Assembly: GCA_016213345.1 (NCBI GenBank)
Contig: JACRAO010000148.1
Location: forward strand, 1-7,176
Length of the DNA: 7,176 bases
From: Bdellovibrio sp.
Lineage (GTDB): Bacteria > Bdellovibrionota > UBA1018
Direction of reading: 5' to 3'
Both the position numbers and the translations under genes were made by a program. The notes under the pieces were generated by a model. The model searched no databases. It saw only the letters and a program-made list of their open reading frames with translations, and was not told the DNA's origin. Below are positions 1-5,646 of the stretch, piece by piece; position 1 is the stretch's first letter, and every line of letters starts with the position of its first letter.

Positions 1-5
1 ATTAA

Positions 6-25
6 GTCCCAAAGGGACATTTTTT
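6..25 (+). terminator. Rho-independent terminator of an upstream gene
   Basis: A perfect 5-bp stem GTCCC/GGGAC closes on an AAA loop (6-18) and is followed, after one A, by six T residues (20-25). This is the form of an intrinsic terminator and would end a forward transcript entering from before the window. The short stem and 3-base loop make it modest in strength. Confidence 0.5.
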
Positions 26-70
26 AAGCACAGAAAAAATCTAAAACCCCACCACCGCTGCATTACTCAT

Positions 71-90
71 TAGACACCCCGGTCTATTTT
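71..90 (+). other. Hairpin with a short T run
   Basis: TAGAC (71-75) and GTCTA (82-86) are perfect inverted arms around a C-rich six-base loop, followed by TTTT (87-90). It could be a weak terminator or part of a structured RNA. It lies between two better terminator candidates. Confidence 0.3.
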
Positions 91-102
91 GCCCGCAAGC
101 CT

Positions 103-128
103 ATAAGGCCAACCCTTGTCTTTTTTTT
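103..128 (+). terminator. Terminator-like hairpin with a T8 tract
   Basis: ATAAGG (103-108) pairs with CCTTGT (114-119), with one G-U pair, around a CCAAC loop. After one C come eight T residues (121-128). This is the better-formed terminator in the first 200 bases. It sits 72 bases before the first start codon. It could end an upstream transcript, end a small RNA made from about 26-128, or act as an attenuator in the leader of the following operon. Confidence 0.45.
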
Positions 129-148
129 ACTGTCTGGATCATAGCAAC

Positions 149-156
149 TGTATAAA
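149..156 (+). promoter_or_regulatory. Candidate -10 element for the first operon
   Basis: TGTATAAA contains a good -10 hexamer TATAAA (151-156) immediately preceded by TG. It lies about 45 bases before the ATG at 201 and just after the T8 tract. No convincing -35 hexamer is visible at 16-18 bases upstream, so the call rests on the -10 alone. Confidence 0.25.
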
Positions 157-200
157 TTAATTGAAAATCCAAACAAACACGATTATCATTAAGAAAGACT

Positions 201-833
201 ATGTCTGAAAAACAAAAATTAATGGAATCAAAACAGTTTTGTGTATTTTTTATTTTGCTCTATTTTATTGTGCGCTATGGGATGGATTCGATTTTAAATC
301 AAATTCATGCTTATGCGAGTTATGGCTTTGAGGTTCTTTTTATATTTGGAGTGACAAGTTTTTATTACAAGGATCTTAAATTTTCTTTTAAAATAGATAT
401 TTATTATTTACTTCAATGTTTTTTAGCCTGCATATTGGGATTTGGTATATTTTTATGTGCTAAAGTTTTTGAAATATTAATTCCATTTGATTTATCACAA
501 AAAGAAACTCTATTTTTATTGCTTATTGTTGGGCCTGTTTTAGAAGAATTTTTATTTCGACAAGCATTTTGGAGTTTGTTTAGAAGAGCTTTGAAAACTC
601 AGAAAGGCGCCTGGATAGCAACTGTTTTAGTTTTTGCATTTGGACATTTTTTTGCTTATTTTTTTGTACCTCCTGAATTAAAAAGCTTTGTGCTTTATCA
701 AACTACTTATGCATTTGGGCTTGGAGTATGGTGGGGCTATGGTATTTATAAAACAGGTGCGATTTCTTATACGATAAGTTTACATTTTTTGTTTAATCTT
801 GGATTTTTTATTGCGAGTACATTGGGACACTAA
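201..833 (+). CDS. CPBP-family intramembrane metalloprotease
   Basis: A 210-residue, very hydrophobic protein with several predicted membrane segments (about 11-35, 42-55, 67-92, 104-115, 137-155, 165-182, 189-207). It carries the three conserved blocks of the CPBP (Rce1-like, type II CAAX protease) family: LEEFLFR with E115, E116 and R120; FAFGH with H149; and HFLFN with H195 and N199. In the family these glutamates and histidines bind metal within the membrane. Bacterial members are either protein-processing proteases or bacteriocin self-immunity factors; the substrate cannot be told from sequence. The start at 201 has a weak AAGAAAG sequence (191-197). The stop overlaps the next start codon (TAATG), so it is probably translationally coupled to the glycosyltransferase. 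The family call is firm; the biological role is open. Confidence 0.88.
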   Translation: MSEKQKLMESKQFCVFFILLYFIVRYGMDSILNQIHAYASYGFEVLFIFGVTSFYYKDLKFSFKIDIYYLLQCFLACILGFGIFLCAKVFEILIPFDLSQKETLFLLLIVGPVLEEFLFRQAFWSLFRRALKTQKGAWIATVLVFAFGHFFAYFFVPPELKSFVLYQTTYAFGLGVWWGYGIYKTGAISYTISLHFLFNLGFFIASTLGH

Positions 834-1912
834 TGCGTATTTTAGGGGTAGCCACACAAGGCACTGGTAAAGACGATGAAACCAGACTCAGGGGACTGTT
901 AGAAAATTTTAACGCAGAGTTTTTTCCTTTTGATCAGTCTAAAAAAATTAAAAGTGCTTTCGGATTATTCAAGAAGGTTTGGAAAGATCAACCGGATTTA
1001 GTTGTTCTAGAAGGTACTGGGATAGCTGGTGGAAGTGTTCTAATCTTTACACGAATTTTAAGAAAAATTCCTTATATTTTAAGCAGTGGAGATGCAGTTA
1101 GCGCGTTTGTGGGAAGTCAAATACCAGTGTTAAGACCATTTTTTAATCTATATGAAAAATATCTAACAAAAAAAGCTTCTGGATTTATTGGTTGGACGCC
1201 TTATTTAACTGGCCGGGCATTAACTTTTGGAGCAAAGCGGGCAATGACTGCATCTGGTTGGTCACCTCATAACATCACAAATGAAGAACAAGCTAGATTT
1301 CGTGTCTCAGTGAGGCAAGATCTAGGTATTCCTTTGGACGCACTAGTTGTAGGTATTGTGGGTTCTTTAGCTTGGAATAAACGATCGGGATTTTGCTATG
1401 GCTATGAGCTTGTAAGCGCGTATTTTAGGACACGTCGTGAAGGTCTTTATATTTTGATTGTCGGTGATGGTGATGGAAAAAAAGAACTCGAAAGACTGGC
1501 CGGGCCAGAACTTGGTAGAAAAATTTTTCTTACTGGCAAAGTGCCTAGACATCAGATCCCATCTTATTTGTCAGCAATGGATGTAGCAAGTCTTCCTCAG
1601 AGCGTAGATCAGGTAGGAGCTTTTAGATATAGTACAAAACTTACTGAATACATGTCTTTAAGGCTTCCAATTATTATGGGACAAGTACCAATGTCGTATG
1701 ACTTGCCTGGACATTGGTTTTGGAGATTGTCTGGCTGTACCCCATGGTCCGAAGAATATGTGTGTACACTAGCTGCTTTGCTAGATCACCTAAGTTTTGA
1801 AGAGATTAAAGAAAAGAGCAGTGTGCAAAAAATGCTGCCTCAATTTGAAAAAAAATACCAAGTTGAAAGGGTAACAGAATTTATTACAGATATAATAGAG
1901 TCTAATAAATAA
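833..1912 (+). CDS. Glycosyltransferase, GT-B fold (GT4-like)
   Basis: A 359-residue soluble protein whose second half reads as a GT4-type nucleotide-sugar binding domain. VVGIVGSLAWNKRSG (172-186) is the linker-strand motif. ILIVGDGDGKKELERLAG (207-224) is the sugar-nucleotide loop. IFLTGKVPRHQIPSYLSAMD (231-250) is the usual strand-helix. YSTKLTEYMSLRLPII (266-281), with K269 and E272, corresponds to the donor-binding K-x2-E block found in one GT4 subset in place of E-x7-E. The N-terminal acceptor domain is divergent and begins MRILGVATQGTG. The usual Gly in the 'EYMxxGxP' stretch is Arg (R277). The start overlaps the preceding stop by one base, with GGGA (824-827) as a weak ribosome site. 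It is likely a peripheral inner-membrane enzyme adding a sugar to a glycan or lipid acceptor; donor and acceptor are unknown. Confidence 0.82.
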   Translation: MRILGVATQGTGKDDETRLRGLLENFNAEFFPFDQSKKIKSAFGLFKKVWKDQPDLVVLEGTGIAGGSVLIFTRILRKIPYILSSGDAVSAFVGSQIPVLRPFFNLYEKYLTKKASGFIGWTPYLTGRALTFGAKRAMTASGWSPHNITNEEQARFRVSVRQDLGIPLDALVVGIVGSLAWNKRSGFCYGYELVSAYFRTRREGLYILIVGDGDGKKELERLAGPELGRKIFLTGKVPRHQIPSYLSAMDVASLPQSVDQVGAFRYSTKLTEYMSLRLPIIMGQVPMSYDLPGHWFWRLSGCTPWSEEYVCTLAALLDHLSFEEIKEKSSVQKMLPQFEKKYQVERVTEFITDIIESNK

Positions 1913-1916
1913 TAAA

Positions 1917-3107
1917 ATGCAAAACAAGTATCGATTATTGACATTTGCCATTCATGACTTAAATCCTTGGGGCGGTCACGATCGTTCTACGCTAGAAATT
2001 GCAAGACGTTTAAGTTGTAAATTTCCTACACAAATTTATTCTTATACTCTAGAAGACCCTTTGGGGAAAAGCGCGTGGGGACAATATGACTATATTAGAG
2101 TTTGGCCTGAGTTAAGAAAACCAGCTATTTTCTTGACTGGTTATTTTTATTTAAATAGCATTTGGCGATTTAACTTATTGCCAAAGATAAAAAATATTCA
2201 GAGGCCCGTTATTCATGCCACAGGGGCATGTTCATTTGTGAGTGATATCATTCAGGTTCAATTTATAAATTCTGCTTGGAAAAAAATAAAATCAAATGCA
2301 TTGGGTCCATCTGAAAGGTCGTCAATAAATAATATTTATCATAATATAATACTAAATTATGATATTTGGATTGAACATCAAGTATTTAAGAAACAGAAAA
2401 GCTATATCGCTATTTCTAATCAAGTAGCAAATGAATTAAATGCAGAATTTGGCATTAGAGATCATGTTCATGTGATTCACCATGGGGTTGATTCTAGAAC
2501 TTTTTGTCCAGTTATGGAAAATGTCATGGAGCGAGAGCAATTGAGAAAAAACCTTGGTATTTCTTGTGATGAAGTGCTTATTGTATTTGTAGGTGCTTAT
2601 GCTCGCAAAGGCTTGTTGCAAGCTATACAAACTTTTGCCGCGCTTGCACCACATATTAAAAAGAAAACTAAACTTCTGGCTATTGGTCGTGGTGATCTTG
2701 ATTTTTTTAAACAACAAGCTAAAGCTTTCAATATTGAAAAACATTTGCTTTTGATGAATTCTATCAAAGACATTGCCCCTTACTATCGTGCTTCGGATTT
2801 GTTTTTACTTCCTACACTATATGAACCATTTGGGCTTGTTATTTTAGAGGCGATGAGTTGTGGTTTGCCAGTGCTGGTTTCAAAACGTGCAGGAGCTTCG
2901 GAGCTTATTTGTGATGGTAAAAGTGGTGTTTTGATAGACGATCCGCTAGATGTTAATAAACTAGCACATCAACTAGAGCTTATGATCGAAAATCCCGAGA
3001 TGCGTAAAAAATTGGGAGAACAAGCAAGGTTGGTCGCAGAAAAAAGATCGTGGGATCAGGTGGCACAAGAATATGCTACGGTTTTAGAGCCGCTTCTGCT
3101 AAAGTAA
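1917..3107 (+). CDS. Glycosyltransferase family 4 (group 1)
   Basis: A 396-residue GT-B enzyme with textbook GT4 features. The N-terminal acceptor domain has the Gly-rich PWGGHDRSTLEIARRL block (G19, G20, R23). SYIAISNQVANEL (162-174) and VIHHGVDSRTF (186-196) mark the domain boundary. FVGAYARKGLLQAI (224-237) opens the donor domain. The retaining E-x7-E motif is EPFGLVILE (E303, E311), followed by GLPVLVSKRAGASELI. Length is normal for the family. It starts four bases after the previous stop with no strong Shine-Dalgarno sequence, consistent with reinitiation in an operon. It probably transfers a nucleotide-activated sugar to a growing surface polysaccharide, lipopolysaccharide core or glycolipid; sequence alone does not fix which. 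It is better conserved than its upstream neighbour, so the pair are different enzymes and not a recent duplication. Confidence 0.92.
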   Translation: MQNKYRLLTFAIHDLNPWGGHDRSTLEIARRLSCKFPTQIYSYTLEDPLGKSAWGQYDYIRVWPELRKPAIFLTGYFYLNSIWRFNLLPKIKNIQRPVIHATGACSFVSDIIQVQFINSAWKKIKSNALGPSERSSINNIYHNIILNYDIWIEHQVFKKQKSYIAISNQVANELNAEFGIRDHVHVIHHGVDSRTFCPVMENVMEREQLRKNLGISCDEVLIVFVGAYARKGLLQAIQTFAALAPHIKKKTKLLAIGRGDLDFFKQQAKAFNIEKHLLLMNSIKDIAPYYRASDLFLLPTLYEPFGLVILEAMSCGLPVLVSKRAGASELICDGKSGVLIDDPLDVNKLAHQLELMIENPEMRKKLGEQARLVAEKRSWDQVAQEYATVLEPLLLK

Positions 3108-3113
3108 TATGTT

Positions 3114-3812
3114 ATGGTAATGAACATAGTTTCTTCGCATTGGACATTATTAGAGCTGGTGCAATTTTTTTGGCCTAAAATTTTATTTTCTATACTTTGT
3201 GGCGGGATTGTTGGACTTGAACGAGAGCTTAAAAGTAAACCAGCGGGTATTAAAACTAATATTTTGATTTGTGTAGGCGCTGCACTGTACACATCAGTGT
3301 CTATTTTGCTTTCTTCGAGTTATGCACAAAATGGATATTATGGTGATCCAGCCAGAATTGCAGCACAAATTGTTTCAGGTATTGGTTTTTTAGGTGGGGG
3401 AGCAATTATTCAATCTCGTGGTTCTGTGCAAGGTCTCACTACTGCTGCTACTATTTGGGTTGTCGCTGCAATTGGTATTTGTGTGGGTATTGGGCATCCA
3501 GATATTGCTATTTTAAGTTCTGTTACAGTTGTTTTAGTTTTAGTTGCAATTGGTTATTTTGAAGATCGGGTTTTAGGTAGGTCTATCCCTTTTCAATGTG
3601 AAATTTTAGCAGATGATCTAAGTGGGAGTTTGCGTGCTGTGATTCAGCAGGCTCTTTCAAGAAATGATTTAGTGTTAGAGGATTTTGATATAAGGCGTAG
3701 TGGGAACGAAAACACTATGTTTATTAAATATAATGGCAATAGAAATGACAATAAAAAATTTCTAATTGAACTTTGGGGAACTCCTGGGGTGAAAGAGGTT
3801 AGACACATTTGA
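3114..3812 (+). CDS. MgtC/SapB-family membrane protein
   Basis: A 232-residue protein with the two-part MgtC layout. The N-terminal membrane domain (about 12-150) carries GLERE (34-38), KPAGIKTNILICVGAALYT (42-60), DPARIAAQIVSGIGFLGGGA (78-97) and GLTTAATIWVVAAIG (107-121), all typical family blocks. The C-terminal cytoplasmic region (about 160-232) has the length and strand pattern of the ACT-like domain seen in long MgtC proteins. Family members are linked to growth at low Mg2+ and to modulation of membrane ATPase activity or intracellular survival, but many bacterial homologues have no known role. The gene begins six bases after the glycosyltransferase stop without a clear ribosome site. 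A second in-frame ATG lies at 3120 and could be the true start. I see no Mg2+-sensing leader in the short gap before it. Confidence 0.9.
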   Translation: MVMNIVSSHWTLLELVQFFWPKILFSILCGGIVGLERELKSKPAGIKTNILICVGAALYTSVSILLSSSYAQNGYYGDPARIAAQIVSGIGFLGGGAIIQSRGSVQGLTTAATIWVVAAIGICVGIGHPDIAILSSVTVVLVLVAIGYFEDRVLGRSIPFQCEILADDLSGSLRAVIQQALSRNDLVLEDFDIRRSGNENTMFIKYNGNRNDNKKFLIELWGTPGVKEVRHI

Positions 3813-3823
3813 TTGGGTCTCGA

Positions 3824-4096
3824 ATGATCCAGCGCAGGGTGTTTATTAGTGGTCGAGTACAGGGTGTGGGGTTTCGTGCAGCTACTTCGCTTGAGGCTTC
3901 TCGCTATCATACACTATGTGGATATGTTAGAAATTTACCAAACGGAGCAGTAGAGGCTGTTTTTGCTGGAGACGAAAATGTGGTTTTAAGCTTAGTGTCA
4001 TGGTGTAAAACAGGGCCTTCGGCAGCTAGAGTCACTCATTTAGAGGTGTATGAAGAACTATTTGACTCCACTCTTACTACATTTTTAGTTAGATGA
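3824..4096 (+). CDS. acyP: Acylphosphatase
   Basis: A 90-residue protein with the complete acylphosphatase signature. GRVQGVGFR (residues 10-18) forms the phosphate-binding loop with catalytic R18. GYVRNLPNGAVEAVF (33-47) contains the catalytic Asn N37. GPSAARVTHLEV (64-75) is the conserved C-terminal strand. The enzyme hydrolyses carboxyl-phosphate bonds such as acetyl phosphate in the cytosol. I chose the ATG at 3824 because family members begin only a few residues before the RVxGRVQGVGFR block. A longer 95-residue form starting at TTG 3809, overlapping the MgtC stop codon, is possible. It would sit about 10 bases after AGAGG (3794-3798), whereas the ATG lacks a clear Shine-Dalgarno site. 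Either way the gene is coupled to mgtC as the last member of the operon. Confidence 0.9.
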   Translation: MIQRRVFISGRVQGVGFRAATSLEASRYHTLCGYVRNLPNGAVEAVFAGDENVVLSLVSWCKTGPSAARVTHLEVYEELFDSTLTTFLVR

Positions 4097-4173
4097 TAAA
4101 ATTTTCTTGCAAAACCATAGGGTTGTCGTTAGCGTAAATAATAGGACGACTTAAAAACCTGTTTTTTTAGATT

Positions 4174-4180
4174 AAGGGAG
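4174..4180 (+). promoter_or_regulatory. Ribosome binding site of the IHF-like gene
   Basis: AAGGGAG lies nine bases before the ATG at 4190. It is much closer to consensus than anything preceding the genes of the upstream operon. With the 92-93 base gap before it, this supports independent expression. The gap also contains an inverted pair GTCGT (4125-4129) and ACGAC (4146-4150). I see no convincing -35/-10 pair. Confidence 0.6.
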
Positions 4181-4189
4181 TGCTGTGTC

Positions 4190-4477
4190 ATGACCAAAGC
4201 TGATTTGATTAATGTGATTGCGGATAAAGCCCATCTTCAACATAAACAAGCAGAACTTGTTGTAAATATTATTTTTGACATGATGTGCGATGCCTTAAAA
4301 AAGGATGATCGAATTGAAATTAGAGGTTTTGGTTCTTTTGTTAACCGTAGTTATGGCAGCTACCAGGGGCGAAATCCTAAAACTGGACAAGTGGTTCAAG
4401 TTCCACCAAAAAGGGTTCCTTTTTTTAAAGTAGGTAAAGAGCTTAAGGAAATGGTGGATTTATCCGGTAAAAAATAG
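4190..4477 (+). CDS. ihfB: Integration host factor beta-type DNA-bending protein
   Basis: A 95-residue member of the HU/IHF family. RIEIRGFGSF (41-50) is the beta-type version of the conserved strand (alpha types usually read KLSGFGNF). GRNPKTG (60-66) holds the DNA-intercalating Pro at the tip of the arm. VPFFKVGKELKEMV (76-89) closes the fold. The family binds the minor groove as a dimer and bends DNA sharply, acting in nucleoid structure, transcription and site-specific recombination. Many deltaproteobacteria carry several HU/IHF paralogues, so this copy may form homodimers or pair with a distant alpha subunit; no alpha gene is in the window. It starts with ATG after AAGGGAG. Its stop lies one base from the stop of the reverse-strand gene that follows. 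The family call is very firm; beta rather than plain HU is likely. Confidence 0.92.
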   Translation: MTKADLINVIADKAHLQHKQAELVVNIIFDMMCDALKKDDRIEIRGFGSFVNRSYGSYQGRNPKTGQVVQVPPKRVPFFKVGKELKEMVDLSGKK

Positions 4478-4478
4478 G

Positions 4479-5288
4479 CTAAATTTTTAACCACAAAAAG
4501 GCAAAACACCCTAATGCGAAAATAATTCTATAGTATAAAAGACTTTTTAAGCCTTGTTGTTCAATTTGTTTTATAAAAGAAGACAAAATAAATATCCCGC
4601 TAATGCAGGTGACAATAGTGATTACAGCAAAATTCCAACCATTCCAATCAGTTTGTAAATTGAGTTCTTTGTAATATGAAATCAGACTAAACAGAAGAAC
4701 AGGAACTGCGGCAAAATAAGAAAATTTAAGTGCGACACTTCTTTTATATCCTCTGCTTAAGCAACCAATTAATGTACTACAGAGCAGTTCGCAGCCATAA
4801 ATTAAAGTAAGAATCTGCACAAGCCCTACCCAAAGGCAGTCCCAAATTGTCCAATCAAACATTTCTTTTTGTCTTTTTGTAAAATGATCTGAGGTCCATA
4901 GTAATACCGTAAAAATTATTAAGCTTGAAGAAATATAAAATTTATTTTCAAGTAAGAAATCAAAATATTGAGTAATATAATGGCTAGCAATGAAATATGG
5001 TAAAAATGTTATTAGTAAATACCAAGGTAGTCTTTCGTCCATGGCCATAGGTTTTTTTCTGTAGATTAGTACTTGTAAAAATGCAGAAAATAGACTTGCA
5101 AAGTCATGTCTAAAATAAATAATAAGAGCTAAAAGAGCACCAAGAGTACTAGCTGTTAAAAAGGAGTGAGTTACGCTTTGCCATTCTAAAAACTGAGGTA
5201 CGAAGTTTATGTGTGTATTTGCAGAAAGAGGTAAAAACTCTGTAAAACTGTAAATAATACTTAAAACTACGTTTTGAAAAGTGGTCAT
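4479..5288 (-). CDS. UppP/BacA-like membrane protein with degenerate active site
   Basis: A 269-residue multi-spanning protein that matches undecaprenyl-diphosphatase (UppP/BacA) in length and layout. FTEFLPLSANTH (15-26) aligns with the family's LTEFLPISSxGH. GLVQILTLIYGC (155-166) aligns with GxxQxLAxxPG. SVALKFSYFAAVPVLL (184-199) and the C-terminal YYRIIFALG (252-260) are further family blocks. UppP dephosphorylates the C55 lipid carrier on the outer face of the inner membrane. Here the first motif keeps E17 and H26 but has lost the other acidic residue (Tyr at 13) and the second Ser (Ala at 23). The PGxSRSG motif is replaced by YGCELLC (164-170), which removes the catalytic Arg and Ser. 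It is probably not an active phosphatase. The frame is intact over its full length, so it looks like a diverged paralogue under some constraint, not a fresh pseudogene. No strong Shine-Dalgarno site precedes the start. Confidence 0.8.
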   Translation of the reverse strand: MTTFQNVVLSIIYSFTEFLPLSANTHINFVPQFLEWQSVTHSFLTASTLGALLALIIYFRHDFASLFSAFLQVLIYRKKPMAMDERLPWYLLITFLPYFIASHYITQYFDFLLENKFYISSSLIIFTVLLWTSDHFTKRQKEMFDWTIWDCLWVGLVQILTLIYGCELLCSTLIGCLSRGYKRSVALKFSYFAAVPVLLFSLISYYKELNLQTDWNGWNFAVITIVTCISGIFILSSFIKQIEQQGLKSLLYYRIIFALGCFAFLWLKI

Positions 5289-5363
5289 GATGTTATCTGT
5301 ATATCGTTAGCACACAAGTTTGAGAAATATTATTTTTAATGCATCATGCCGCGTTATGTAATT

Positions 5364-5372
5364 AAGGATTTT
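5364..5372. repeat. Left copy of a 9-bp flanking direct repeat
   Basis: AAGGATTTT directly abuts the left terminal inverted repeat. The identical sequence lies at 5588-5596, one base beyond the right terminal repeat. If both copies are counted with the following AT, the match is 11 bp. This is the pattern of a target-site duplication. Confidence 0.5.
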
Positions 5373-5400
5373 ATGCTTCTTTAAACAATACCTGTGAGAT
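5373..5400. repeat. Outer terminal inverted repeat, left arm
   Basis: A 28-bp arm beginning ATGCTTCTTT and ending CCTGTGAGAT. It is the exact reverse complement of 5559-5586. Confidence 0.95.
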
Positions 5401-5404
5401 GGAG

Positions 5405-5428
5405 TTGGGATATTTTTAAAATAATTTT
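5405..5428. repeat. Inner inverted repeat, left arm
   Basis: A 24-bp A+T-rich arm beginning TTGGGATATT and ending AATAATTTT. It is the exact reverse complement of 5517-5540. Confidence 0.95.
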
Positions 5429-5467
5429 ACTCTCTCAGGCGCGGCATCCTGCCTCTGGGGCCCCCTT

Positions 5468-5481
5468 GGCCATCCATGGCC
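5468..5481. repeat. Central palindrome of the G+C-rich core
   Basis: GGCCAT-CC-ATGGCC is a perfect inverted repeat with a two-base centre. It would fold as a short hairpin at the tip of the larger inverted repeats. It is flanked by CCCCCTTGGCC (5461-5471) and CCCCCAAGGCC (5497-5507), an imperfect direct repeat. Confidence 0.8.
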
Positions 5482-5516
5482 GGGTCGCATCCAGCTCCCC
5501 CAAGGCCTTCGCTCGC

Positions 5517-5540
5517 AAAATTATTTTAAAAATATCCCAA
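5517..5540. repeat. Inner inverted repeat, right arm
   Basis: Exact reverse complement of 5405-5428. It is separated from the right outer arm by an 18-base A+T-rich spacer (5541-5558). Confidence 0.95.
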
Positions 5541-5558
5541 ATTAATTTATCTAAATCT

Positions 5559-5586
5559 ATCTCACAGGTATTGTTTAAAGAAGCAT
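5559..5586. repeat. Outer terminal inverted repeat, right arm
   Basis: Exact reverse complement of 5373-5400. It contains an outward-facing TTGTTT (5571-5576) that could serve as a -35 element for the gene downstream. Confidence 0.95.
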
Positions 5587-5628
5587 GAAGGATTTTATTT
5601 GTTTTCGACGCTAAAGTGTGCGTAGAAT
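5571..5628 (+). promoter_or_regulatory. Candidate promoter region of the first secreted-protein gene
   Basis: Two weak options are visible. TTGTTT (5571-5576), inside the right terminal repeat, is followed after 16 bases by TTTTAT (5593-5598). A second TTGTTT (5599-5604) is followed after 18 bases by TAGAAT (5623-5628). The second has the better -10, but transcription from it would begin at the ribosome binding site. The first would make the repeat element part of the promoter. Confidence 0.25.
5588..5596. repeat. Right copy of a 9-bp flanking direct repeat
   Basis: AAGGATTTT, identical to 5364-5372. It is separated from the right terminal repeat by a single G (5587). Confidence 0.5.
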
Positions 5629-5632
5629 TTGT

Positions 5633-5638
5633 AGGAGG
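5633..5638 (+). promoter_or_regulatory. Strong ribosome binding site
   Basis: AGGAGG, followed by TAA, lies eight bases before the ATG at 5647 and fixes that start. It suggests high translation compared with the weak sites in the first operon. Confidence 0.8.
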
Positions 5639-5646
5639 TAATATTT

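Larger units (their letters stand above)
5373..5586. mobile_element. MITE-like element with nested inverted repeats
   Basis: A 214-base non-coding element built as nested inverted repeats. The outer arms (5373-5400 and 5559-5586) match perfectly over 28 bp, starting ATGCTTCTTTAAACAATACC. The inner arms (5405-5428 and 5517-5540) match perfectly over 24 bp, starting TTGGGATATTTTTAAAATAA. The core (5429-5516) is about 70% G+C, against a strongly A+T-rich window, and is centred on GGCCATCCATGGCC. The two arm pairs are not concentric: four bases separate them on the left and 18 on the right. AAGGATTTT flanks both sides. No transposase is encoded, so if mobile it would depend on an enzyme elsewhere. 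It separates the divergent UppP-like and secreted-protein genes. A 64-codon frame through it is only a by-product of the repeats. Confidence 0.7.

Noticed and set aside
1367..1552. Short reverse frame inside the first glycosyltransferase
   Set aside because: It overlaps the conserved donor-binding region of the forward gene.
2436..2744. 102-codon reverse frame inside the second glycosyltransferase
   Set aside because: It is a shadow of a strongly supported GT4 gene and shows no motifs.
3644..3910. Reverse frame across the mgtC/acylphosphatase junction
   Set aside because: Both forward genes have clear family motifs here.
4107..4140. TTGCAA and TAAATA as a promoter for the IHF-like gene
   Set aside because: The spacing is 22 bases, too long for a sigma-70 promoter.
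5346..5447. ATGCCGCG (5346-5353) as the inverse of CGCGGCAT (5440-5447)
   Set aside because: It is only eight bases, one copy is outside the element, and it can arise by chance.
5394..5588. 64-codon forward frame
   Set aside because: It lies across the nested inverted repeats and G+C-rich core, has no ribosome site, and its sequence is dictated by the repeats.
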